A DNA stretch of 64,000 nt from Neobacillus sp. PS2-9 (GCF_030915525.1 NZ_CP133269.1:4668501-4732500); one strand, 5' to 3'; numbered from the stretch's first letter, positions 8,470 through 17,492 are shown. Numbers and translations are program-made. The notes: generated by a model not told the origin, from the letters alone.

Positions 8470-9433
8470 CGCCTGGTTATCTCCAGCATTTACCCACACA
8501 AACAGGCCCATCCAGCAACAACAACAACAACAGAAAGATACTTCAAATGAAATTGCTGATTTATGGGACCACATTGCATTAAAAACGTTACAACAAGGGA
8601 AACACAAAAATCTATTAAAGGTAAAAAGTGACTTTCAAGACATTCAAATTGTCGAAGCCCGTGATATTAGAATGTATTTAAACAATCAGTTGCAATTCAG
8701 CACATTAGATGAACGAATTTACCATGAAGCATTGGTTCATCCGGTCTTTAGTCTTACTCGTTCGAGGAAACGCGTCCTTATTGTAGGCGGCGGTGATGGG
8801 CTAGCAGTAAGGGAAGTTCTAAAATATAAGGATGTCAAACATATTGATCTTGTGGATTTAGATCCTGAGGTCCTTAAGGCTGCCAAACATAATTCAAGTT
8901 TAGTAGCTATTAACGAGTCTTCTCTCCACGACCCACGTGTAAAGCTTCACCCGATGGACGCTGTTAAGTTTCTAGCTGACAACCAAACACCCTACAATAT
9001 TATTATTGTCGATTTTCCTGATCCAACAGACCAAATCATCAGCAATCTTTACACCGCTGAATTCTATTCGACGGTAAAACGTTCTTTAACTACTGATGGA
9101 GTGTTCGTTTGTCAGTCCAACTCGCCCGAGGATACCCCTATTGTTTATTGGAGTATAGGAAAAACAATTGAAGCTGCGGGATTCCGGACACTCAGTTATC
9201 ACACAATTGTCCCGTCTTTTGGAGATTGGGGATTTCATATTGGATCGCCCAAACCCCTCACTTGGTCAGGAAATCGCGTGGAAGTACCGCACCAAACGTT
9301 ACCATCTCAGCTAAAGGAAATGGCCTACTTCCCTTACGCCATGTTAACAGGAAAAAGTAAGGCAGTCATAAACACCAATAAGAACTCGGTCTTGCATACA
9401 ATCTTTAAGAAAGAAGTTCTGTATTTGGATTGA
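8453..9433 (+). CDS. speE: Spermidine synthase (polyamine aminopropyltransferase)
   Basis: This 326-residue cytoplasmic enzyme transfers the aminopropyl group from decarboxylated S-adenosylmethionine to putrescine. It has the substrate segment LQFSTLDERIYHEALVHP (residues 80-97), the nucleotide-binding GGGDG at 112-116, DLVDLDPEV at 132-140, and the catalytic region IVDFPDPTD at 185-193. The ATG at 8453 follows AAAGGAGA inside the end of speD. The N-terminal 35 residues are unusual, with a run of seven glutamines at 21-27 ahead of the core. Together with speD this is a complete two-gene path from putrescine to spermidine. Confidence 0.92.
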   Translation: MYRPTNAWLSPAFTHTNRPIQQQQQQQKDTSNEIADLWDHIALKTLQQGKHKNLLKVKSDFQDIQIVEARDIRMYLNNQLQFSTLDERIYHEALVHPVFSLTRSRKRVLIVGGGDGLAVREVLKYKDVKHIDLVDLDPEVLKAAKHNSSLVAINESSLHDPRVKLHPMDAVKFLADNQTPYNIIIVDFPDPTDQIISNLYTAEFYSTVKRSLTTDGVFVCQSNSPEDTPIVYWSIGKTIEAAGFRTLSYHTIVPSFGDWGFHIGSPKPLTWSGNRVEVPHQTLPSQLKEMAYFPYAMLTGKSKAVINTNKNSVLHTIFKKEVLYLD

Positions 9434-9482
9434 AACAGTAATGGACTTGTCCATTCAATATATTTATCAAGGTGGATGAGGT

Positions 9483-9917
9483 ATGAGAACTAGAAACGTA
9501 AAACGATATGCTTATGGATCATTATATAAACAGGATGGGGTCATTTTTCCTGTTGTTTCCGGAGACCTTGTGGATTTTGATATTGCAGGACCGTTCCAAA
9601 ATACAAGACCCGATGTGGCTACGAATCGAATTAATGTATTCAAATCCGGCGTTTATCAAATTACGGCAGATGTATCCGTTTTATTAGATGATGGACAATC
9701 TGTTTTGTTCAATATTAACCTCTGTGAAAATGGGTCTCTTCCACTGACAGGTTCCTATTTTGATGCCATCAACATGAGCACAATGACAGGAAAAACCGTC
9801 CAAGCCTTCCTAAACGTAGGCGATCAAGTTGGAATATACATGGCTGATACTTTTTCTCCTGTAGGAAGACCCAGATATAATAGAGCTTCACTAATAGTAC
9901 ATTTGCTAGACTCCTAA
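9483..9917 (+). CDS. C1q/TNF-like jelly-roll protein similar to the BclA C-terminal domain
   Basis: This 144-residue protein has no signal peptide and looks like a single beta-sandwich domain. It includes FKSGVYQITADVSVLLDD, GQSVLFNINLCENG, TVQAFLNVGDQVGIYM and a C-terminal RASLIVHLLDS. This alternation is characteristic of the trimeric C1q/TNF-like head of exosporium proteins such as BclA. It lacks the collagen-like GXX stalk. It follows speE by 50 bases and shares the strong terminator. A spore-surface role is inferred only from the family and from the germination genes next door. Confidence 0.65.
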   Translation: MRTRNVKRYAYGSLYKQDGVIFPVVSGDLVDFDIAGPFQNTRPDVATNRINVFKSGVYQITADVSVLLDDGQSVLFNINLCENGSLPLTGSYFDAINMSTMTGKTVQAFLNVGDQVGIYMADTFSPVGRPRYNRASLIVHLLDS

Positions 9918-9956
9918 TCACGTCAGGTTTACAATAATTTATTTGCATAACATAAC

Positions 9957-9996
9957 AAAATGCCCTGAACAGAAAAAGCAGGGCATTTTTGGTTTA
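9957..9996. terminator. Bidirectional terminator
   Basis: AAAATGCCCTG pairs with CAGGGCATTTT around AACAGAAAAAG. It ends the speDE/jelly-roll transcript on the plus strand and the ger operon on the minus strand. Confidence 0.85.
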
Positions 9997-10030
9997 TTAA
10001 AAGTATAGTTTAATGTGAAAATGTAATTTG

Positions 10031-11164
10031 CTATCTATTTTTTAACTGCTCCGTATTCAATATCGTTACATTCACATTGATTTTATTAATTGTATCCGGT
10101 TCGAGTGGGATTACTCCATTTTGCGCTATTTTTTTCCACTCTTTATTCTTCTGTTTGTAGAGGACATCAGATAGCTCATATATATCGATTTTATTATTTA
10201 GTCCTTTTTTATAGGTTTCTTCTATTTGCTTTCGTATTTCATTTTCAGCCAATTCCTTTAATTCTTTATGCGTTTTAAATTTCAAAATTTCCGTTGTTTT
10301 AAAATCCGCTTTAACATCAATCGTGAACTTTACTTTGTTATTCAGCATGACGGGAGTAATTTTAGATTTAATATTGATCGTTGGTCCTACCACAATCGTT
10401 TTATTGTCCTCTTTAATACTTAACTTCGTTCTATCTACTTCCCTTGTCAGCCATCTATCTCCCAATAAATGATCACGCGCTACATACCCTACAAATCTTT
10501 TTCCTCTTAAATATTCACTCCCACCAATGTATGCAACCAGATGTTCTTTCTTATTTTCTTTCCACGTATTTTTAGAAGTGCTTAAGTATGGGATATGAGT
10601 TGTATAGGCTGGCTCGGACAACTTTCTATTTAATTCAAAAAGTTGAATTGGTTTAATACTAGAGCTTTGTTTATAAATGTCATCCGGATTACTAAGTTGT
10701 GAATATAAAACGGTAATATTCAGAATCGGTTTAGCAGCAAAAACTTCTTCAACCGGCTCTTTCGTTCCAAAGGTCCAAATGATATTTCTAATTTGATAAT
10801 ATCGCTGTAAAAAATCATTCACATGAAGGATTTTTCCACTCTTCAAAGTGTTTTCGGTATAAACGATTGCGGTTATATGTTCCCATGAGAAGCGCTGTTG
10901 TGCAGTAGTATATAAATCAAAAGCTGCGTCATTGATGGTTTCACCTGTACCTTTCACTGTTGCAATCGTTTGTGGCTGTCTGTTAGCCCCCCCCTCTTGT
11001 TTCGCAAGGTTATTAAAACTAATCACCTGTCCATATAACACGAATTTCCCACTTTTATAATCAACAGCAAGCGCATGGATATAAAGCTGTTGTTCCACTT
11101 CTTTTATATCCCAACAGCCTGAAAGGATTACAACCGTAAAGATGATTAAACATACATATCTCAT
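10031..11164 (-). CDS. gerC: Germinant receptor lipoprotein, Ger(x)C family
   Basis: This 377-residue lipoprotein is the C subunit of a GerA-type nutrient germinant receptor in the spore inner membrane. Its N-terminus, MRYVCLIIFTVVILSGCWD, has a lipobox LSGC followed by WDIKEVEQ, a hallmark of the family. The body contains TGETINDAAFDLYTTAQQR and the YIGGSEY...GKRFVGYV region, and the C-terminal third (DIYELSDVLYKQKNKEWKKI) is the conserved helical part. The ATG directly abuts the gerA stop codon after GGAGATTCC. It is the last gene of a three-gene operon. Confidence 0.93.
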   Translation of the reverse strand: MRYVCLIIFTVVILSGCWDIKEVEQQLYIHALAVDYKSGKFVLYGQVISFNNLAKQEGGANRQPQTIATVKGTGETINDAAFDLYTTAQQRFSWEHITAIVYTENTLKSGKILHVNDFLQRYYQIRNIIWTFGTKEPVEEVFAAKPILNITVLYSQLSNPDDIYKQSSSIKPIQLFELNRKLSEPAYTTHIPYLSTSKNTWKENKKEHLVAYIGGSEYLRGKRFVGYVARDHLLGDRWLTREVDRTKLSIKEDNKTIVVGPTINIKSKITPVMLNNKVKFTIDVKADFKTTEILKFKTHKELKELAENEIRKQIEETYKKGLNNKIDIYELSDVLYKQKNKEWKKIAQNGVIPLEPDTINKINVNVTILNTEQLKNR

Positions 11165-12673
11165 TTAGGAATCTCCTTGCCTTGTTGGATCAGTCGGATT
11201 GAGAGAACCCGGTCTTCTTTTAATGAAATTCCAAGGTAATTGAATAAATCCTGACAATACTTCCTTAAATCGAATAGGAGAAAATGGTGTTAGATAGGGA
11301 ACTCCAAAGGAATTTAAATTAACCAGATACGTTAAAAAGAAAAACACGGAAAGCAAATAGCCTAATAAACCCAGAATCGATGAGGTTAATATAATGAATA
11401 TTCGTATGATGGATATAATCCCGTTTAACTCCTGATTACCAATGGTATAGGTGGCTACCATTGATATTGCAATTACCACTAATACGGTGGGTGCAGTTAA
11501 TCCTGCACTGATTGCTGCTTGACCAATGATTAATCCCCCGACTACTGATAAGGTTTGTCCAAATGGGGTAGGCATTCGTAGACCCGCTTCTTTAAAAAGT
11601 TCAAAGAGTAACGCCATGATCATCACTTCTACTGGAACAGGTAAGGGAACACCTTGACGACTAAGCAGGATGGTTGCCAATAAACTATAGGGTAATTGAT
11701 CAGTATGATAGGACATGAGCGCTAACCAGAATCCTGGCAAGAATAATGAGATAATTAAAGATAAATATCGGATAGCTAGACCGAACGAACCTAAAAGGAA
11801 TGGACTGTGGGCATCCTCTGGTGATTTTAATAAAAACGACAAGGTGGTTGGTCCAATAATCGCAGTGGGTAAGCCATCAATGAGAACGGTAAATCTTCCA
11901 TGTAACAGCGCGTCTACAACAAAGTCTGGTCTTCCCGTATACATAAACATCGGAAACAATTTTTTATTTCCATTTATCAGTTCAGTTAGTTGATCTGTTG
12001 AAATGATCCCATCGTAATTTATCTTCTTGATTTTCTCTTTAATGTTCGATATTAAATTGGGGTCAGCAATATCCGATATATAGAGTATACCTATTCTTGT
12101 ATTCGAGCGTTCTCCGACCACAATCTGCTCATATTTAAAGGTGTTTGACTTCAATCGTTTTCTAATCAATGCAATATTTATAGATAATGTCTCGATGAAC
12201 CCTTCTTTTGGCCCTTTAATGGATACCTCCGTATTTGGCTCTTCAATAGACCTTTTTGGTATGTTACAAAAATTAAAAAGATAAAATGCGTCTAATTCTT
12301 TAATGAAGAAAATAAGGTTCCCACTAAAAACCTCAAACATAATACTGCTTTCAATATTGGTAGAATCCATTTTTTTAATCGGAAATTCTAATACCTCTTC
12401 TAATGAATCCGAAGTGACTGGATTATTCTTTAAAACAAATGTTATGTGAGGAATAATGGTTTCCACTGCTTTTTGATAATTACATAATTCCTCGCAATAG
12501 ATGATGTTTAAATGAAAATCATTTTCCCCCACAATATGTTTCTTGAGAATGTGAACGTCGCTGCACTGTTCAAACAGCTTACGAAGGGTATCCATCGTCT
12601 TATCAGGCGGATCCTTCCTTTCAATTGAACTAGAGTGATTTTTTGGTTTTAATACTAATTTCTTACGCTTCAT
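11165..12673 (-). CDS. gerA: Germinant receptor subunit A, GerA family
   Basis: This is the large A subunit of the same receptor. About 240 soluble N-terminal residues are followed by membrane segments. The conserved block GRPDFVVDALLHGRFTVLID, then GLPTAIIGPTT, leads into the SFLLKSPEDAH region and four to five transmembrane helices (for example ISLIISLFLPGFWLALM and LLATILLSRQGVPLPVPVEV). The chosen ATG at 12673 lies inside the end of gerB and gives 502 residues, near the usual length. The reading frame itself extends 22 codons further upstream into gerB, without a better start signal. Confidence 0.92.
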   Translation of the reverse strand: MKRKKLVLKPKNHSSSIERKDPPDKTMDTLRKLFEQCSDVHILKKHIVGENDFHLNIIYCEELCNYQKAVETIIPHITFVLKNNPVTSDSLEEVLEFPIKKMDSTNIESSIMFEVFSGNLIFFIKELDAFYLFNFCNIPKRSIEEPNTEVSIKGPKEGFIETLSINIALIRKRLKSNTFKYEQIVVGERSNTRIGILYISDIADPNLISNIKEKIKKINYDGIISTDQLTELINGNKKLFPMFMYTGRPDFVVDALLHGRFTVLIDGLPTAIIGPTTLSFLLKSPEDAHSPFLLGSFGLAIRYLSLIISLFLPGFWLALMSYHTDQLPYSLLATILLSRQGVPLPVPVEVMIMALLFELFKEAGLRMPTPFGQTLSVVGGLIIGQAAISAGLTAPTVLVVIAISMVATYTIGNQELNGIISIIRIFIILTSSILGLLGYLLSVFFFLTYLVNLNSFGVPYLTPFSPIRFKEVLSGFIQLPWNFIKRRPGSLNPTDPTRQGDS

Positions 12674-13760
12674 CAATGACCATTTCACCTCTTTTTCGTT
12701 TAAATAAGGAGATGGTGAAAAGAAAAATTGAAACTCCAAAAATTAACCAGAATGATACTGGCAAAACCCAATCCTTAAGTAATTGAAAGTAGACAATATC
12801 ACTTATTGGCATAAGTACAATAAGTGCAAGGACTGCATATAGACCAATTAGAAAAAAGACTCTCCTTTTTTCCTTTTCAACATTTAAGAGATTAGGAACT
12901 AAGAAAATGAAAAAAGAAATCCGTATGTAGGCGCCAGATAACCATTGATAAAAGGCAAGAAAGTCCAAATGTTCAATATATACCCCTAAGGAAACTAAGC
13001 GCCATTCTTCAAAGGCAGGAAACCGTTGACTCTTCGAATTAAACGGACCGAATTCTGCAATGGCTCCTGTTAATGGACCAATAATTAGTCCCATTAATGC
13101 AATGCATAAAATAAGTAAGTATTTAAAGCGTAGCTTCTGATTTAAATGTTGCTGTACGAACAGAATGGTGACTATTTCTGTTAACCCTGCAAGAACGCTG
13201 ACCACCCCTTTCCAGATGGGGGTATATCCATTTTCTAAGTAGGGCTTTAACAGGGAATAATCCTTGTTTTCCATATTTGCAGTCATAACAAAAAAGCCGA
13301 AGATTACAATGGCCGGCAATAAAATGCCTGATATTAATCCTATTGATCTTATCCCTTTGTAGCTGTTATAAAAGCAGACTAATAAGATGGTTGTGATGAC
13401 CACGATTTTCGGTGTTAATTCTAAGTAGAATGTATTAATAAAACTAAACGTATCAAGTAAAGTAACGACGGCTAGTACAAATACGTAAATACATAAAGGT
13501 ACAATCAGGACATAGGCAAATAGGGTCCCCACTCTTTCTTTCAACCATAGGAATAGGTGTTTACCAGCTAATTTTTTGTATATGTAAAAGATGATTGCAG
13601 ACCAGGCTAGAAAGGGGGCTCCTGCTACAAGAACTGTAATCCAAGCATCCCGCCCAGACTTATCTAGGAGAACCGGGATGACCATCACATGATTCATTAG
13701 TCCGGTGCTAATCATAATAATGAAAAATAACTGCAAGACCGTAATCTTTTGACTTATCAT
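12663..13760 (-). CDS. gerB: Germinant receptor subunit B, GerB (spore permease) family
   Basis: This 365-residue integral membrane protein has about ten helices and is an amino-acid-permease-like GerAB family member that is thought to bind the germinant. The N-terminus MISQKITVLQLFFIIMIST, followed by MNHVMVIPVLLDKSGRDAWI, is typical. The ATG at 13760 is placed 8 bases after GGAGAG; an in-frame GTG three codons earlier lies inside that site. It is the first gene of a B-A-C operon, whereas most gerA-type operons run A-B-C. Confidence 0.92.
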   Translation of the reverse strand: MISQKITVLQLFFIIMISTGLMNHVMVIPVLLDKSGRDAWITVLVAGAPFLAWSAIIFYIYKKLAGKHLFLWLKERVGTLFAYVLIVPLCIYVFVLAVVTLLDTFSFINTFYLELTPKIVVITTILLVCFYNSYKGIRSIGLISGILLPAIVIFGFFVMTANMENKDYSLLKPYLENGYTPIWKGVVSVLAGLTEIVTILFVQQHLNQKLRFKYLLILCIALMGLIIGPLTGAIAEFGPFNSKSQRFPAFEEWRLVSLGVYIEHLDFLAFYQWLSGAYIRISFFIFLVPNLLNVEKEKRRVFFLIGLYAVLALIVLMPISDIVYFQLLKDWVLPVSFWLIFGVSIFLFTISLFKRKRGEMVIDEA

Positions 13761-13850
13761 CCCATCCACTCTCCGTTCTATGATATGTTTTCCAAAATCT
13801 GAGTAAATATTTAGGATAGAGGTTGGTTAAATAGCAAAGTATCCTGAATT

Positions 13851-15146
13851 TTACGTATCTATTGATACGGTTTTTAGTTCCACCTTCATTTTTGTTGTAG
13901 ATTGTAAAATAAAAAGAAGAAACAATCCCCCACCTATCATTTGAATCATATACGATGGTATAAGAGTTAATAGAATCCCTGAGGTCACCAGAGCCAATGG
14001 GAGCATGGCCTTTCCAATACTTATACCAATGCTTAAAACCCGTCCTCTAAATTCTTCTGGAATCTCATTTTGCATGATATATGATAAAGGGATGTCAATT
14101 AGAGCAACAATCGCACCAATAAGAAACATGACTATACTGTAAAAAATGACGTAAAAGACTGGAGCGAACTGATATTTTTCAAGAAGGACTGGTAGACCAG
14201 TAATAATCATTAAAGTGGATAATGAAACACTTAAATATCGTAAAAAAGAGGAATAAGGAATCTTCTTTGTAAGTTTTTTTACCATTAGCGCTCCCATAAT
14301 CATTCCTACTGGAAACGAGCCCTGAATAATACCAAAGTTCTTTGAACCAAGCCCCAGGACCGTATTCATGATATAGGGGATTGGAACCGTCACAGTAAAG
14401 CCAAGAAAGAAATTTAATGAAATCAATAGGATAAACAAATTCAGTATTTTCTTTCTTGCCGTTATATAATGAAAACCGTCCTTGATGTCTCTAAGAAAAT
14501 GAATTTTCTCTTTTGGCAGTTCTTCATTGGATTGTTGCTGGAACTGTTTGAAATTAATTAACATCATTGAAATACCTGAAAAGATGAAGGAGATTCCGTT
14601 AATCATAATAAACGTTCTAATGTCAAAGATCGCAAAAACAATCCCTCCTAGCATCGGTCCCATAATGGAGGAAATTGAATCAATAATTTTACTAATGGAA
14701 TTGATGTTCATTAACATGGTCTTAGAGACGATGTTTGGCTTTGCTGATTCCAGCGCTACTCCAAAAAAGGTGCTAAACACTGTCATTAGGATGGTCGTAA
14801 CATAAATAATCCAAAGCTTAAATCCTATAATATTACTTAGCACATAAACCGCAACTAACAGCACTCCGTTTAACAAATCCATTGAAACGATTAATCTCTT
14901 CTTGTTGAATTTATCGGCAATGACTCCCGCAAACGGATTGATCACAATCATCGGAATGATCCCTAATATAAGGGTAGCAGCAAAGCTTATCGCCGATCCC
15001 GTCAACTTTAAAACGTACAGACCTAACGCAAATTGATAAATCGCTGTACCAAATATAGAAACCGTCTTCCCAGTTGAAAAGAGAAATAAGTTTTTTATTT
15101 CAGTTCTGTTTTTCCCTTCATTAACACTCACTTGTAATGTAGTCAT
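13851..15146 (-). CDS. MFS exporter, macrolide-efflux (MefA/MFS_3) type
   Basis: This 431-residue, twelve-helix transporter starts with a 19-residue polar leader, then NLFLFSTGKTVSIFGTAIYQ. It has the loop DKFNKKRLIVSMDLLNG after helix 2 and the late motif EIPEEFRGRVLSIGISIGKA. This pattern matches the MFS_3 group that includes macrolide exporters. The ATG follows GGAGTGGA. Immediately upstream is a promoter with a 19-bp spacer and a centred dyad, the layout used by MerR-type activators, and the MerR/methyltransferase gene lies just beyond. It is probably induced by the drug that regulator senses. Confidence 0.88.
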   Translation of the reverse strand: MTTLQVSVNEGKNRTEIKNLFLFSTGKTVSIFGTAIYQFALGLYVLKLTGSAISFAATLILGIIPMIVINPFAGVIADKFNKKRLIVSMDLLNGVLLVAVYVLSNIIGFKLWIIYVTTILMTVFSTFFGVALESAKPNIVSKTMLMNINSISKIIDSISSIMGPMLGGIVFAIFDIRTFIMINGISFIFSGISMMLINFKQFQQQSNEELPKEKIHFLRDIKDGFHYITARKKILNLFILLISLNFFLGFTVTVPIPYIMNTVLGLGSKNFGIIQGSFPVGMIMGALMVKKLTKKIPYSSFLRYLSVSLSTLMIITGLPVLLEKYQFAPVFYVIFYSIVMFLIGAIVALIDIPLSYIMQNEIPEEFRGRVLSIGISIGKAMLPLALVTSGILLTLIPSYMIQMIGGGLFLLFILQSTTKMKVELKTVSIDT

Positions 15147-15164
15147 AAATCATCCACTCCACTT

Positions 15165-15183
15165 CACTTTAATAATTAAAGTG
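15165..15183. promoter_or_regulatory. 19-bp palindrome at the transcription start of the MFS gene
   Basis: CACTTTAATAATTAAAGTG is a perfect dyad with 9-base arms around a central A. It lies between the predicted -10 box and the ribosome binding site of the exporter. It could be a second operator or a 5' RNA hairpin. Confidence 0.5.
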
Positions 15184-15210
15184 TAAGTGGTTGAGTGAAC
15201 CCTATATCAA
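15180..15210 (-). promoter_or_regulatory. MerR-type promoter of the MFS exporter
   Basis: On the minus strand the -35 is TTGATA (15205-15210) and the -10 is TACACT (15180-15185), separated by exactly 19 bases. Ordinary sigma-A promoters have about 17. A dyad GGTT-N5-AACC (15189-15201) sits exactly at the middle of the spacer. This over-long spacer with a central dyad is the established architecture for MerR-family activation by DNA untwisting. Confidence 0.7.
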
Positions 15211-15245
15211 TGGCATTAATGAAATGATTTTTAATGAAAAAACAT

Positions 15246-15272
15246 AAAAAGGTAGGGTTAACCCTACCTTTT
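15246..15272. terminator. Terminator of the MerR/methyltransferase gene
   Basis: AAAAAGGTAGGG and CCCTACCTTTT form a near-perfect palindrome around TTAA, with A and T flanks on both sides. The stop codon of the MerR fusion (TAG at 15264-15266) lies inside it. Confidence 0.75.
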
Positions 15273-16481
15273 GCCAAAAAATAAATAACTAAATATTTCT
15301 TCTCCCTGAACAAAAAAATCTTCGTACTTTCCGCCTTTATCGATTGATTCAGAAACCCGTTCCTCGAGGGTAATATACTTTAACTCCCTAATGTTTTTCT
15401 TAATTTTACTGACTGTAAAATTATCTCGATATTTGACTTCGATTTTGCCTTTATGGCTGAAATTTTTAAAAGCTAAATAGGACCCCAATAAATATCCATC
15501 TAATTTAATTAGAGAATCCACTTCTCGGAGTAAAAACGTTTCATGTTCAAAGCTATAATTGCTAGTGCCTGAATGATCAATCACTAAATCAACCGTTTGT
15601 TTGGATATTGGTATGTCTAGAAAGTCTGCACAAATAAAAAGTATGTTTCGCTTAGAACCGGTTCTCTCAAGTAGGCTTTTTAGAAACTGATGTCTCTCTA
15701 GATTATGATCAACTGCAATGTACAGGCAATCATCCGGTAAATCTTGATACATATTCCGTAGAAAAAAACCGACTCCAGACCCTAATTCGAGGATTACTTT
15801 TTTGTGCAAATCAATTTGACCCAGTTTCCTTTTTGACCAGTGCAGCCCTTTGTTCATATTTTCCAAATAAAGCGGATCCGTTTCCTGAATATACTCTGGA
15901 ATATTATTTAAAAGAAAAATTTGACTGTCTGGCCGCATTGCGCCGCCTACTTTTAGTATGCCTGATTCAATAAGGTACACTTGGTCACAGTGACAGGTCA
16001 ATTTGCCTTCAACAATTTGATTTTTCTTGATTATTCCGTCTTGAAGAGTGAGAGATTCAGCACATTTATTACATTTGAGAATATCTAGTACGCTTAAATC
16101 AATACCTAACGTATTACTTGAGCCAGAAGATGAAGTTGATAGCTGGTCTACTTTTCGTTTAAGCCTGTCTTTCATTTCTATTAAATTCGTTATTTCCTGT
16201 TCTAGCTTTTCATATTTATCCAAGAACAGGGATTGATAAAAGGCATCTCTTTCATATTCGGTCAATTGTCCAAGGTTCTTATAGTGAAAAATCATCTTAA
16301 TTTCATTTAAATGAAAGCCCATTCCTTTTAACTCTAGAATAAGCTCTAAATCTTTTTGACAGCTCGTATCAAAAAAATAATGTCCGCCTTGCTTTTCAGG
16401 CACGATCAACCCCAAATCCATATAGTGTCTAATGGTATCATGACTTATTTCATTCACTTTTCCGAACTGACCAATTCTCAT
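15264..16481 (-). CDS. MerR regulator fused to a zinc-ribbon and SAM-dependent methyltransferase
   Basis: This 405-residue fusion starts with a MerR winged-helix DNA-binding domain (residues 1-70: MRIGQFGKVNEISHDTIRHY, then LGLIVPEKQGGHYFF). A dimerising coiled coil follows at about 80-115. Next is a four-cysteine module, C137-x2-C140 and C163-x-C165, resembling the RlmA/Trm112 zinc ribbon. A class I methyltransferase follows, with motif I VILELGSGVGFF at 229-240 and CADFLDIPI. MerR proteins usually carry a short effector-binding tail; here the tail is a whole enzyme fold. The gene is followed by the MFS exporter with its MerR-type promoter, so it probably controls export. Whether the methyltransferase domain is catalytic or a ligand sensor cannot be told. 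Confidence 0.85.
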   Translation of the reverse strand: MRIGQFGKVNEISHDTIRHYMDLGLIVPEKQGGHYFFDTSCQKDLELILELKGMGFHLNEIKMIFHYKNLGQLTEYERDAFYQSLFLDKYEKLEQEITNLIEMKDRLKRKVDQLSTSSSGSSNTLGIDLSVLDILKCNKCAESLTLQDGIIKKNQIVEGKLTCHCDQVYLIESGILKVGGAMRPDSQIFLLNNIPEYIQETDPLYLENMNKGLHWSKRKLGQIDLHKKVILELGSGVGFFLRNMYQDLPDDCLYIAVDHNLERHQFLKSLLERTGSKRNILFICADFLDIPISKQTVDLVIDHSGTSNYSFEHETFLLREVDSLIKLDGYLLGSYLAFKNFSHKGKIEVKYRDNFTVSKIKKNIRELKYITLEERVSESIDKGGKYEDFFVQGEEIFSYLFFGKR

Positions 16482-16565
16482 TGTCTCATCACCAGTACTT
16501 GTGTATTTCTATATGACTAGTTCTCCATTTAATTTAAAAAATCCTACAAAACTATGAATCTTTTT

Positions 16566-17492
16566 TCAATCTCTATTCACCTCGACATACTCATGTGCGG
16601 TGACAGGCACCGGTCGATGACGGTTGCCACTCTGCACAAGAACAGTCCCCAAAGTAACCGTTAAAGCACCTATACCAGCTTCCCAGGAAAGATATTCATG
16701 ATAAAACACCACTCCTAGTACCAGCGCAATGAGAGGAGAAATGAAAAGCCACGTAGCAGGAAAAACAGGATTAGTTTTCGATACTAGCCAGTAAAAGAGA
16801 GTATGGCCTATCATAGAACCAAAAATGATTAAGTAGAGAAACGAACCAATGGAGGCTGTACTAGTCATGCTCGTAAACTGTATATTCTCAGTAAATAGAG
16901 ACAAAAGAATGAGTAAAATTCCCCCGTGCATCATTTGAGCTGCATTTAATGCGATGGGAGAAGTTGTTTCAAATTTTTCAATGACATGTTTCGAATAAAT
17001 GGCCCCTGAAGCATAGAATACCTCCCCAATGACAATTAAGAGACAACCCATCAACCAGAACCTTCCTCCCTGAAGAGTAAAGCTTGGTAGAATGAGTAGA
17101 GCCACACCTACTATACCTACAAGGCATCCTATAAAGGAAATTCGGCTTACTTTTTTCTTTAAGATAAGAGTTTGAATTAATAAAATCATCATCGGACCAG
17201 TGGCGGACAATACAGCCGCTGCACCTGACGTCACATATTGCTCTGCCCAATATAAAGTTGCAAATGTACCAAAGGTTAAGCCAATCCCTGTAATCAGCAT
17301 TTCCTTACGAAACAACAAACCAATCGTGGTTTTTCTACGTAAGACCATGAGCCCAAAAAGAATCAAACCAGCAATAAAGAATCGAATTCCAGCCGAGAAA
17401 AAGGGGGGAATTCCTGCATCAATCCCTATTTTTATTGCTAAAAAGGTCGTACCAAAAATCAAACACATGACCAAATATCCAAATATCACCAT
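16566..17492 (-). CDS. DMT-family exporter with two EamA domains
   Basis: This 308-residue inner-membrane protein has about ten helices arranged as two EamA repeats (residues about 3-135 and 148-285). Motifs include FGTTFLAIKIGIDAGIPPFF near the N-terminus and FLYLIIFGSMIGHTLFYWLV in the second half. Such proteins export amino acids or related metabolites. It is divergent from the MocR-type regulator, a common pairing that suggests control by it. The ATG follows AAAGGAGGAATT. The last 20 residues (from NRHRPVPVT) are translated from a fragment of the dispersed GACAGGCACC repeat, so the original stop was probably lost. Confidence 0.87.
   Translation of the reverse strand: MVIFGYLVMCLIFGTTFLAIKIGIDAGIPPFFSAGIRFFIAGLILFGLMVLRRKTTIGLLFRKEMLITGIGLTFGTFATLYWAEQYVTSGAAAVLSATGPMMILLIQTLILKKKVSRISFIGCLVGIVGVALLILPSFTLQGGRFWLMGCLLIVIGEVFYASGAIYSKHVIEKFETTSPIALNAAQMMHGGILLILLSLFTENIQFTSMTSTASIGSFLYLIIFGSMIGHTLFYWLVSKTNPVFPATWLFISPLIALVLGVVFYHEYLSWEAGIGALTVTLGTVLVQSGNRHRPVPVTAHEYVEVNRD
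16594..16622. repeat. Fragment of the dispersed GACAGGCACC repeat inside a coding end
   Basis: TGCGGTGACAGGCACCGGTC lies within the 3' end of the EamA exporter gene and encodes its odd C-terminus. It matches one arm of the palindromes found at 43.4, 44.3 and 46.3 kb. Confidence 0.5.
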
